From positions 1-9,412 of the forward strand of contig CAJQQW010000049.1 of assembly GCA_905480565.1 (NCBI GenBank): 9,412 nt of DNA. The letters run 5' to 3'. The DNA is from an uncultured Halioglobus sp. GTDB lineage: Bacteria > Pseudomonadota > Gammaproteobacteria > Pseudomonadales > Halieaceae. The notes beneath the pieces are model-generated. The model made no database searches. It worked only from the letters and a program-made list of their open reading frames with translations, and was not told the DNA's origin. Position numbers and translations under genes: made by a program. Shown piece by piece: positions 1 to 6,339 of this stretch; position 1 is the first letter of the stretch; every line of letters starts with the position of its first letter.

Positions 1-1295
1 GTGCGGCCAATTCTGTGCACGTAATCTTCCGGGTCCTCCGGGAGATTGTAATTCACCACGTGACTCACTCCCTCAACATGGATACCGCGTCCAGCCACAT
101 CCGTGGCAACCAGCACCTTGAGCTCGCCGCTTTTAAATAGCTCCAGAGTGCGGGTGCGCTTGGCCTGCGGAATATCGCCTGAAAGAATTCCAGCGGACAC
201 GCCCGCCTTGCGCAGCCTCTCGTGCAATCGCCGCACCTGGTCACGTCGGTTGGCGAATACGATTACACTGGTGCAATCCGCACTGCGCAACAGGTTATCC
301 AAAACCTTGTAACGCTGGCTGCTACTCACCAGGTATATTTTCTGGTCCACCGTATCCGTCGCGACACTCTCGGGTTCTATTTCGATCGTAATGGGCTGGT
401 ATGTCCATTGCTGCGCGAGATTGAGTATGTCCTGGGTAAACGTGGCCGAAAACAACAGGGTCTGACGATGATCCTTATGCGGTGTGGCTCGCACAATGCG
501 CTTGACCTGCGGGATAAAACCCATATCGAGCATGCGGTCCGCCTCGTCCAGAACCAGCGTCTCCACATGATCCAGATAAATATCACGGCGGCTCATAAAA
601 TCGATCAGGCGCCCCGGAGTGGCCACAACCAGGTCGACCACCTCATTACCCAGCCGGTTAAGCTGCTTCTGATAATCCATCCCGCCAATCAGGGTCACCA
701 CCTTTAGATCAGTGTGCTTGCTCAAATCCTCAGCATCCGCGGCGATCTGCATCACCAGTTCACGGGTAGGCGCAATCACCAGTGCCCGAGGTTCGCCTAC
801 GAAGCGCTCACCTTCAGGGGGATGGCACAGCAAATCATTAAAAATAGTCACAAGAAACGCTGCCGTCTTGCCCGTGCCAGTCTGTGCCTTACCAATGGCG
901 TCATGGCCCTGCAGGGTATGCGGCATAATGCCCCCCTGAATAGGCGAGCAATACTTGAAACCAAGATCCGCAATGGCGTGCATCAACTCGTCGCGCAGCC
1001 CCAAATCATGAAAGCGTGTCTCGCCTTCCTTGGGCTCCACCACAAACTCATCCAGTGACCATTGCGCGACTGCCGCCTTGGGCTTACGGGAACGACGACG
1101 CTTGCGGCCATTATTGTTGGCAGACCTCGGGGTGCCCTCGCGGCGCGCATGCTCCACGGCCGCGCCCCTGGCAGACGGTTCATCGCGGGGGGGCTGGCCG
1201 ACACTCGTAGACGCGGTGCCAGACGCGGTTGGGGAAGCCGGCTTTTGCTCAGACTCGCCCTTGCCCGAGAAGCGGTTAACTAGGTTCTTGATCAA
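1..1295 (-). CDS. rhlB: ATP-dependent RNA helicase RhlB, DEAD-box family (C-terminus cut by window edge)
   Basis: DEAD-box RNA helicase that unwinds structured RNA; in gammaproteobacteria RhlB works with the RNase E degradosome and PNPase in mRNA decay. About 431 codons are present. Seen: Q motif GFKYCSPIQ (112-120), Walker A AQTGTGKT (137-144), PTREL (176-180), DEAD (250-253, followed by RMLDMGF), SAT (283-285) and HRIGR (427-431), where the window ends inside motif VI; the basic C-terminal tail is missing. Start: an in-frame TGA lies just upstream with no ATG between, so I choose TTG at 1295. It gives MIKNLVNRF, resembling the Pseudomonas RhlB start, and has AAGGGA 9 nt upstream. Residues 10-80 form a low-complexity linker with the basic patch [11 protein letters not shown] (63-73). 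RhlB rather than RhlE is supported by the region around motifs I and II, which closely resembles Pseudomonas RhlB. The gene lies 134 nt downstream of the HvfX-like gene and may have its own promoter. Confidence 0.93.
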   Translation of the reverse strand, partial: MIKNLVNRFSGKGESEQKPASPTASGTASTSVGQPPRDEPSARGAAVEHARREGTPRSANNNGRKRRRSRKPKAAVAQWSLDEFVVEPKEGETRFHDLGLRDELMHAIADLGFKYCSPIQGGIMPHTLQGHDAIGKAQTGTGKTAAFLVTIFNDLLCHPPEGERFVGEPRALVIAPTRELVMQIAADAEDLSKHTDLKVVTLIGGMDYQKQLNRLGNEVVDLVVATPGRLIDFMSRRDIYLDHVETLVLDEADRMLDMGFIPQVKRIVRATPHKDHRQTLLFSATFTQDILNLAQQWTYQPITIEIEPESVATDTVDQKIYLVSSSQRYKVLDNLLRSADCTSVIVFANRRDQVRRLHERLRKAGVSAGILSGDIPQAKRTRTLELFKSGELKVLVATDVAGRGIHVEGVSHVVNYNLPEDPEDYVHRIGR

Positions 1296-1330
1296 CGCGA
1301 TTGGTCCCTTGACTGCTCAAAAAGTGCGCT

Positions 1331-1339
1331 AGTCTACCA
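1331..1339 (-). promoter_or_regulatory. Weak candidate extended -10 promoter for rhlB
   Basis: On the minus strand this reads TGG followed by TAGACT, an extended -10-like element with 4 of 6 matches to TATAAT. It lies 35 nt from the chosen TTG start, which would give a leader of roughly 29 nt. No convincing -35 box sits 16-18 nt upstream. The 134-nt gap (1296-1429) otherwise holds only short inverted repeats with no clear T-run, so neither a terminator for the upstream gene nor a strong promoter is evident. Confidence 0.22.
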
Positions 1340-1429
1340 CCTTGTGGAACAAAAGGGGCGCGATACCGCGGACGCATCGCCACCACACTGTCACCGGGTA
1401 TGACGGCAACAAGTCCCGAACCACGGGGT

Positions 1430-2020
1430 TCAGCGACCGGACGGCCACAGCCGCGTCAGAAAATAGTCCACGCTGGTGTAGCGACCACCACCGGTAAACA
1501 ACAGGGCGAACAGCATAAGAAGATACGTTACACCGAATTCAATCCCGTTGTTCAGGATGACAAATTTTCCCTTTTCGGTCAGCCATGAGTAATTGCCGTG
1601 CTCGCGCAGTATCTCATTCGCCGCACCGAGGCGTACGGCAACCTCCTGGGAACTTGAATCTGCGATGGCGGGCCAGCCGTTGGGCCAATGCACTGCAAAA
1701 ATTGCCACCAGCATGGTCACCATCAGGGGAATACTGATCCAGCGCGTCGCCAGCCCCAGCAGCAGCAGCAAAGCACCGATCGCCTCCGTGTACGCAGCAA
1801 GGTGCGCCATCAGCCAGGGCATCGGCAGCCCGAGGCCCCAGTCGGGATTACCAAACCACTCGATCGTGTTATCCATACCGGCGATCTTCTGTGTGCCTGC
1901 CATCCAGAAGATCGGCACGAGGTACAGCCGCAGCGCCAATGGAGCTAGCCCGTCTGCATAACGCAGCCTGGAAAAAAGCGCGTTGTGAAACACATAATAG
2001 GCCCTTGCGATAGCTTCCAT
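1430..2020 (-). CDS. DoxX-family integral membrane protein, HvfX-like
   Basis: Inner-membrane protein of the DoxX superfamily, 196 aa. Hydrophobic segments at about 25-43, 67-91, 95-112 and 157-176 fit the four-helix DoxX fold. Motifs EWFGNPDWGLGLPMP (54-68), RWISIPLMVTMLVA (93-106), HWPNGW (111-116), EHGNYSWLT (140-148) and NNGIEFGVTY (157-166) match my recollection of the HvfX subgroup, which accompanies HvfA/B/C in making copper-binding oxazolone-thioamide peptides. The biochemical role of HvfX itself is poorly defined. The ATG at 2020 is preceded by TGAGGTG 4-5 nt upstream, a good ribosome-binding site, so the start is secure. It lies 66 nt after moeB on the same strand, and no HvfA precursor, MNIO enzyme (HvfB) or HvfC is in this window. 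DoxX membership is firm; HvfX assignment rests on motif memory only. A generic DoxX role in redox or respiration is the alternative. Confidence 0.85.
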   Translation of the reverse strand: MEAIARAYYVFHNALFSRLRYADGLAPLALRLYLVPIFWMAGTQKIAGMDNTIEWFGNPDWGLGLPMPWLMAHLAAYTEAIGALLLLLGLATRWISIPLMVTMLVAIFAVHWPNGWPAIADSSSQEVAVRLGAANEILREHGNYSWLTEKGKFVILNNGIEFGVTYLLMLFALLFTGGGRYTSVDYFLTRLWPSGR

Positions 2021-2086
2021 ATATCACCTCAGTATTTTGTTACGGCTGTGACCACCATTATGGCGTAAAGGTTTCGCCTCGGGGGG

Positions 2087-2848
2087 TTATTTTTGCGGAT
2101 CGAGGTGGGCGCAGTCGGGACAATCGTGCCGGGGTGCGAGGGCGAGTTGCCGGATATCCATTGTGCGCAAATCCATCACCAGCAGCTTACCCCGCAGTGT
2201 CACGCCAAACCCCGTCAACACCTTCACCGCCTCCATCGCGAGCAGCGATCCAATCACCCCAACCACAGGCGCCAGCACACCGCTCTCACTGCAACTCAGC
2301 GCGGTCTTCTCTGCGGATTCGTTATAAAGACACCGGTAACAGGGGCCTCCGCGAGCCGGGTCGAACAATGCCAACTGCCCCTCGGTGCGCACTGCTGCCG
2401 CCGACAGCAGTGGCACACCCGCAGCAATGCAGGCGCGATTCAATGCAAACCGCGCCGGGTAGTTGTCCGTCGCATCCAGCACCAGATCGACGCGAGATAC
2501 CAGCGAATTCATCGCCGCCGCCGTTAGCCGCGCTTCAATCGCTTCCGCCTTTATCTCCTGGTTGAGGGCCGACACCGCTTCGACGGCGGACCGCGCCTTG
2601 TTAGCGCCGATATCTCGCTCACCGTGCGCGACCTGCCGCTGCAGGTTACCCAGTTCCACATGGTCTCCGTCGGCGAGCAATAGCTTCCCAACGCCGGCGG
2701 CACCAAGATACAAAGCCGCGGGACAGCCGAGCCCACCGAGGCCGACGATCAATACGCGCGATGCCAGCAAACGCTCCTGTCCAGCAATATCGAACTCCGG
2801 CAACAGCAACTGCCGGTTATAGCGCAATAACTGCTTATCAGACAGCAC
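2087..2848 (-). CDS. moeB: Molybdopterin-synthase adenylyltransferase MoeB (ThiF/HesA E1-like)
   Basis: E1-like enzyme that adenylates the C-terminal glycine of MoaD so that it can be loaded with sulfur for molybdopterin synthesis; cytoplasmic. The 253-aa product matches the usual length (E. coli 249). Seen: nucleotide-binding GLGGLG (36-41), NLQRQ (68-72), catalytic-site Asp128 in TDNYPAR, two zinc-binding pairs CYRC (170-173) and CPDC (243-246), and a conserved Cys in LSCSESG (184-190). Start: GTG at 2848, giving VLSDKQLLRYNRQ as in other MoeB proteins, with GGAGG 8 nt upstream. A longer reading from 2941 adds 31 non-conserved residues wholly inside prmC and is rejected. The start overlaps the prmC end by 11 nt, implying co-transcription from hemA. 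ThiF, which activates ThiS, is the main alternative; gene order and length favour MoeB. Confidence 0.9.
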   Translation of the reverse strand: MLSDKQLLRYNRQLLLPEFDIAGQERLLASRVLIVGLGGLGCPAALYLGAAGVGKLLLADGDHVELGNLQRQVAHGERDIGANKARSAVEAVSALNQEIKAEAIEARLTAAAMNSLVSRVDLVLDATDNYPARFALNRACIAAGVPLLSAAAVRTEGQLALFDPARGGPCYRCLYNESAEKTALSCSESGVLAPVVGVIGSLLAMEAVKVLTGFGVTLRGKLLVMDLRTMDIRQLALAPRHDCPDCAHLDPQK

Positions 2849-3671
2849 GCCACTGTCCTCCACTAACGCGCGGCAGACCAGCGAGGTCCAGCCGAGTCTC
2901 CACACGGGAAAAGCCCTCACCACGCAGCAGTGCGCAGACACTGTCTGCCTGATCGCAGCCGTGTTCCAGTAACAGCCAACCCCCTTGCTTCAGCCGCACG
3001 GGTGCCTGACTCACCAGCTGCTGAATATCCTGAAATCCACCCCCGGCGGCCACCAGTGCCTCGCGCGGCTCAAAGCGAAGGTCACCCTGTTCGAGGTGAG
3101 CGTCCTGCGCATCAATGTAGGGGGGGTTGGACAACAGCACGTCAAAACGCTCGCCATCGAGGGCATCGAACCAGTCCGACTCGCGAAAATCGACGCGCTC
3201 CAGTTGCAGGCTGGTGGCATTGGCTCGCGCCACACGCAAGGCCGCCGCACTGCGATCGACAGCCAGCACCTGCCAGTCAGGACGCTCACTGGCAACGGCC
3301 AGAGCGATCGCACCGGACCCTGTGCCCAGGTCGAGTACACGCGCGTCCTGCGGCGCATCGAGCTCGAGGGCCCAGGCTACGAGGGTTTCCGTATCGGAAC
3401 GGGGAATCAGTGTCGCGCTGTTGACGCTCAGGCGCAGGGACCAAAACTCGCGCGTACCCGTCAGGTACGCCACCGGCTGTCCAGCCTGACGCTCCGCCAA
3501 CAAAGCCCTGTAGCGCGCGGTGTATTCGGATGCCACGGTTTCTTCAGGCCACGTATAAAGCCAGGCCCTCGGCTTGTCGAGGCAGTGACACAACAGGATT
3601 TCTGCATCGCGAGATGGATTGTCACCCGGTAATTCCGAGCCGGCGAGCAGTAATTCCCGCACGGTCGGCAT
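2838..3671 (-). CDS. prmC: Peptide chain release factor N5-glutamine methyltransferase PrmC (HemK)
   Basis: SAM-dependent methyltransferase that methylates the glutamine of the GGQ motif in release factors RF1 and RF2, increasing termination efficiency. The 277-aa length equals that of E. coli PrmC. Seen: N-terminal helical substrate-recognition domain (about 1-75, with PVAYLTGTREFW at 66-77), PRSDTE (90-95), SAM-binding DLGTGSGAIAL (114-124) and catalytic NPPY (182-185), followed by IDAQD. The NPPY codons lie on a run of seven C residues. The ATG at 3671 shares one base with the prfA stop (TGATG), so it is probably translated by re-initiation after prfA, placing the enzyme immediately behind its substrate gene. 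The 3' end overlaps the moeB start. Confidence 0.97.
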   Translation of the reverse strand: MPTVRELLLAGSELPGDNPSRDAEILLCHCLDKPRAWLYTWPEETVASEYTARYRALLAERQAGQPVAYLTGTREFWSLRLSVNSATLIPRSDTETLVAWALELDAPQDARVLDLGTGSGAIALAVASERPDWQVLAVDRSAAALRVARANATSLQLERVDFRESDWFDALDGERFDVLLSNPPYIDAQDAHLEQGDLRFEPREALVAAGGGFQDIQQLVSQAPVRLKQGGWLLLEHGCDQADSVCALLRGEGFSRVETRLDLAGLPRVSGGQWRAV

Positions 3672-4756
3672 CAGGACTCGGACAGGGCTGCCAGCTGATC
3701 TGCCTGGTATTCCTGACGAAGGGGCTCCACCACCTCATCAAGCTCACCAGAGATGACCTCTTCGAGCTTGTACAACGTCAGGTTAATACGATGATCAGTC
3801 AGGCGTCCCTGCGGAAAATTATAGGTGCGAATGCGGTCAGAGCGATCACCGGTGCCCACCAGATTGCGGCGCACCGCAGCCTGCTCAGTGGCCTGCTTGT
3901 CCTGCGCACTGCTCAGCAGTTTCGCTTGCAGCAGCGACATGGCGCGGGCACGATTTTTATGTTGCGACCGCTCATCCTGGCACTCCACCACGATACCACT
4001 GGGCAGGTGGGTCAAGCGCACCGCAGAATCGGTTTTGTTGACGTGCTGCCCTCCGGCACCGGAGGCCCTGAAAGTATCGACGCGCAGGTCGCCCTTGTTG
4101 ATCTCCACCTCGTCAACGGTCTCCGCCTCGGGCATCACTGCCACCGTACAGGCCGAGGTATGTATACGGCCCTGGGATTCCGTCTCTGGCACGCGCTGCA
4201 CCCGGTGGGCACCCGATTCAAATTTCAAACGGGCGTAAACATCACGTCCCTCCACACGGCTTATAATTTCTTTATAACCACCATGATCGCCGGGGCGCTC
4301 CGAGAGAACCTCCACCGTCCAACCCTTGTTCTCGCCATAACGGGAATACATGCGGAACAAATCACCGGAAAATATAGCGGCTTCATCACCCCCAGTACCC
4401 GCGCGAATCTCCAAAAATACGTTGTGCGAATCGTTGGGATCACGGGGTAAAAGCAGCGTCTGCAGCTCGATCTCCAGCTCCCCCATCCGCTCGGTACCAC
4501 CGTCCAGCTCCTCCCTTGCCAGCTCGCGGACCCCCGCATCCTCGTCCTCCAGCATCTGGCGCGCTTCTTCAAGATCAGACTTCACCGCGCTGTACTGCGT
4601 ATAGCAATCCACTACGGGCTGCAGCTCGGCATATTCGCGGGACAAATCCCGAAAGCGGTTTTGGTCGGAAATTATTTCACTGTCACCCAGCAACGCCGAT
4701 ACCTCCTCATGCCGGTCGGTGAGTGTTTCCAGCTTGCCAAGAAGGGATGCTTTCAT
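3671..4756 (-). CDS. prfA: Peptide chain release factor 1 (RF1)
   Basis: Class I release factor that recognises UAA and UAG in the ribosomal A site and triggers peptidyl-tRNA hydrolysis. The 361-aa length is typical (E. coli 360). Seen: N-terminal helical domain (about 1-105), the tripeptide anticodon region [12 protein letters not shown] (188-199, PET at 190-192, of the RF1 PxT type), and the catalytic loop [15 protein letters not shown], with Gln237 in GGQ as the residue PrmC methylates. RF2 is excluded because it carries SPF at the tripeptide position. The ATG at 4756 begins [10 protein letters not shown], which fits family N-termini. I see no AGGAG-like ribosome-binding site upstream, and the start lies 50 nt inside hemA, so initiation probably depends on ribosomes translating hemA. 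Confidence 0.97.
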   Translation of the reverse strand: MKASLLGKLETLTDRHEEVSALLGDSEIISDQNRFRDLSREYAELQPVVDCYTQYSAVKSDLEEARQMLEDEDAGVRELAREELDGGTERMGELEIELQTLLLPRDPNDSHNVFLEIRAGTGGDEAAIFSGDLFRMYSRYGENKGWTVEVLSERPGDHGGYKEIISRVEGRDVYARLKFESGAHRVQRVPETESQGRIHTSACTVAVMPEAETVDEVEINKGDLRVDTFRASGAGGQHVNKTDSAVRLTHLPSGIVVECQDERSQHKNRARAMSLLQAKLLSSAQDKQATEQAAVRRNLVGTGDRSDRIRTYNFPQGRLTDHRINLTLYKLEEVISGELDEVVEPLRQEYQADQLAALSES

Positions 4757-6113
4757 TGCAGGGTTCGCGGTGTATTCTTACGGCTGTGGGCGGAAGCTCA
4801 ATCTCTGAGTTGTCCTGCGCAGTACCATTACTTGTTGATGAAGATTCGTTATCAAGACCTAACAGCTCACGGGCATGATCGACGAGGTCCTGTCGCCCCT
4901 TGGCACTGGCCTGTTTGAGACCCGCTGTCGGCGCGTGAATGAGTTTATTGGTCACCGCGCGCGACAGTTGCTCGACCACGGCGCGGGCATCATCTCCGCG
5001 TGCCAGTGCCCGCTGTGCGCGCTGCAGTTCCAGTGTGCGAACCTGCTCCGCCATCGCGCGGTACTCCTTGACGGTATCCACAGCCACCAGACCGCGCTGC
5101 TCCTCCATGTATTGCTGCACGCCCTCATCAATAATAGTGTCCGCCTTGCGCGCCTCGCTGCTGCGGCTGCGCAGGTTTTGGTCAACAATTTCCCGCAGGT
5201 CATCCACGCAGTAGAGATAAACGTCTGACAACTCGCCCACCTGCGATTCAATATCCCGCGGCACTGCCAGGTCGATCATCAGCCAGGGGCGGTGCTTGCG
5301 CCCCTTCAGGGCCTGCTCCACCGCCCCCTTACCGAGAATCGGTAACTGACTGGCCGTGGAGGTGATCACTATATCTACGTCAGACAGGTGCCTCGGAATG
5401 TCCGATAACAGCACCGCCTCAGCGCCAAACTTTTGCGCTAACTCCCGGGCTCTATCGAGGGTGCGATTGGCGATAATAATCTCACTCAGGCCTGCCCCCA
5501 CAAGATGTCTGGCCACCAGCTCTATCGTTTCACCGGCCCCAATCAACAAAGCACTGCAGCCATTCAGCGCGGAGAATATGTGTCCAGCCAGATCGACTGC
5601 TGCATACGCCACCGACACAGGATTTTCACCAATCGCCGTGTCGGTGCGCACACGCTTGGACAGGGTGAACACCCGCTGGAATATGCGACCCAATTCGCTG
5701 CCCACTGTACCGGCTTCTAGCGCCACGGCATAAGCGGACTTCAGCTGTCCGAAAATCTGCGGCTCACCCAACACCATGGAATCGAGGCCACTGGCCACCT
5801 GCACCAGATGACGCAGAGCATCGTTGCCCTGGTGATGATAGGCGCTGTGATGCAACTCATCGAAAGACAGATGGTGATAGCTCACCATCCACTGCACTAC
5901 CGTCATCACATGATCGGCCGCGGGCGTATTGTCCGGCACGATGGCGTAAAGCTCGGTGCGGTTACACGTGGATAAAATAACGGCTTCATCCAGGCCCGCC
6001 TGATCGCATACTTCTACGAGCGCCTCCGCCACCTGTTCCGGGGCGAAGGCAACCCGCTCGCGTAAATCGACGGCGGCAGAATTGTGGTTAATTCCCAATG
6101 CGATCAGGTTCAT
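4707..6113 (-). CDS. hemA: Glutamyl-tRNA reductase HemA
   Basis: NADPH-dependent enzyme reducing glutamyl-tRNA(Glu) to glutamate-1-semialdehyde, the first committed step of C5-pathway tetrapyrrole (haem) synthesis; a homodimer in the cytoplasm. Seen: [17 protein letters not shown] (7-23), catalytic Cys50 in [19 protein letters not shown] (116-123), Rossmann motif IGAGETIEL (191-199), and dimerisation motif [15 protein letters not shown] near the C-terminus. Start: ATG at 6113 ([10 protein letters not shown]). A TTG 16 codons upstream adds only non-conserved residues. A GGGGAGG element is 13 nt upstream, rather far, and sits in a possible hairpin. At 468 aa it is about 50 residues longer than E. 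coli HemA (418): residues 421-468 are a Ser/Asn/Glu-rich non-conserved tail running 50 nt into prfA. First gene of the hemA-prfA-prmC-moeB run. Confidence 0.96.
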   Translation of the reverse strand: MNLIALGINHNSAAVDLRERVAFAPEQVAEALVEVCDQAGLDEAVILSTCNRTELYAIVPDNTPAADHVMTVVQWMVSYHHLSFDELHHSAYHHQGNDALRHLVQVASGLDSMVLGEPQIFGQLKSAYAVALEAGTVGSELGRIFQRVFTLSKRVRTDTAIGENPVSVAYAAVDLAGHIFSALNGCSALLIGAGETIELVARHLVGAGLSEIIIANRTLDRARELAQKFGAEAVLLSDIPRHLSDVDIVITSTASQLPILGKGAVEQALKGRKHRPWLMIDLAVPRDIESQVGELSDVYLYCVDDLREIVDQNLRSRSSEARKADTIIDEGVQQYMEEQRGLVAVDTVKEYRAMAEQVRTLELQRAQRALARGDDARAVVEQLSRAVTNKLIHAPTAGLKQASAKGRQDLVDHARELLGLDNESSSTSNGTAQDNSEIELPPTAVRIHREPCNESIPSWQAGNTHRPA

Positions 6114-6121
6114 GTTAGAGC

Positions 6122-6159
6122 GGTGGCCTCCCCGGCACCGGTAGGTCGACCCCGCTACC
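6122..6159 (-). promoter_or_regulatory. Two adjoining inverted repeats in the hemA leader, one enclosing the ribosome-binding site
   Basis: Read on the minus strand, 6159-6140 forms a 5-bp stem GGTAG/CTACC around a 10-nt loop containing the GTCGAC palindrome. Immediately after it, 6139-6122 can pair GGTGCC with GGCCACC, six pairs with one bulged C, leaving GGGGA in the loop. The only plausible Shine-Dalgarno sequence for hemA (GGGGAGG) is thus partly in the loop and partly in the stem. Folding was judged by eye only. The function is inferred: such a structure could limit hemA translation. Confidence 0.35.
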
Positions 6160-6191
6160 AAGTCACGCAGAGCCTTTTGAAAACCTCCCTG

Positions 6192-6200
6192 ATTTTAACA
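6192..6200 (-). promoter_or_regulatory. hemA: Candidate extended -10 promoter for hemA
   Basis: On the minus strand this reads TGT followed by TAAAAT: a TGn extended -10 with 5 of 6 matches to TATAAT. No good -35 hexamer is visible 16-18 nt upstream (ATGTTA at best), which is common for extended -10 promoters. Transcription would begin near 6185, giving a leader of about 70 nt that contains the two inverted repeats at 6122-6159. Confidence 0.45.
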
Positions 6201-6339
6201 AGTTACGCGCGAAATAACATTGCCTTGAAAAAATGCTCTGGAGCGAGCACCCCAGTGGGGCGGGTTCGTTAGGTTTAGCTGTCGGTCTGTGTCATCATAC
6301 TTGCTCGCTAAACGCCCGGTTATCCCTGTCTTGCTTACA

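Larger units (their letters stand above)
6114..6339. promoter_or_regulatory. Divergent intergenic region between hemA and the LbcA-like gene
   Basis: This is the only gap above 200 nt in the window and must hold promoters for both divergent operons. The hemA side has the extended -10 at 6192-6200 and the foldable leader. On the plus side two small inverted repeats abut: TGCTC/GAGCA (6234-6249) and CCCC-AGT-GGGG (6250-6260); neither is followed by a T-run. The best sigma70-like pair for the plus operon is TTTAGC (6274-6279) and CATACT (6296-6301), 16 nt apart, with 3 of 6 and 4 of 6 consensus matches, so it is weak. I recognise no binding site for a known regulator. Confidence 0.6.

Noticed and set aside
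222..707. Open frames on the plus strand (about 161 and 114 codons) across 222-1058
   Set aside because: They are antisense to the rhlB frame, which carries all helicase motifs in order.
1288..1295. TTGATCAA palindrome over the rhlB start as a regulator site
   Set aside because: It is 8 bp and lacks the spacing of FNR/CRP-type boxes; chance occurrence is likely.
1366..1393. Possible hairpin (GCGAT/ATCGC) between the HvfX-like gene and rhlB as a terminator
   Set aside because: The stem is only 5 bp with an 11-nt loop and is followed by just four T residues after a C-run, so it is too weak to call.
1753..1772. CAG/AGC triplet run resembling a microsatellite
   Set aside because: It encodes the Leu-rich second membrane helix of the DoxX-family protein and is explained by repeated Leu codons.
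2849..2941. A longer MoeB start at 2941
   Set aside because: It adds 31 non-conserved residues entirely within prmC; the GTG at 2848 has a strong GGAGG and gives the family N-terminus.
3530..4450. A 306-codon open frame on the plus strand across prmC and prfA
   Set aside because: It lies antisense to two genes with unmistakable RF1 and PrmC motifs, its product has no recognisable domain, and long antisense frames are common in GC-rich coding DNA.
6274..6301. TTTAGC-N16-CATACT as the promoter of the lbcA-lolB-ispE operon
   Set aside because: Only 3 of 6 and 4 of 6 consensus matches; mentioned in the divergent region entry but not called as a separate site.
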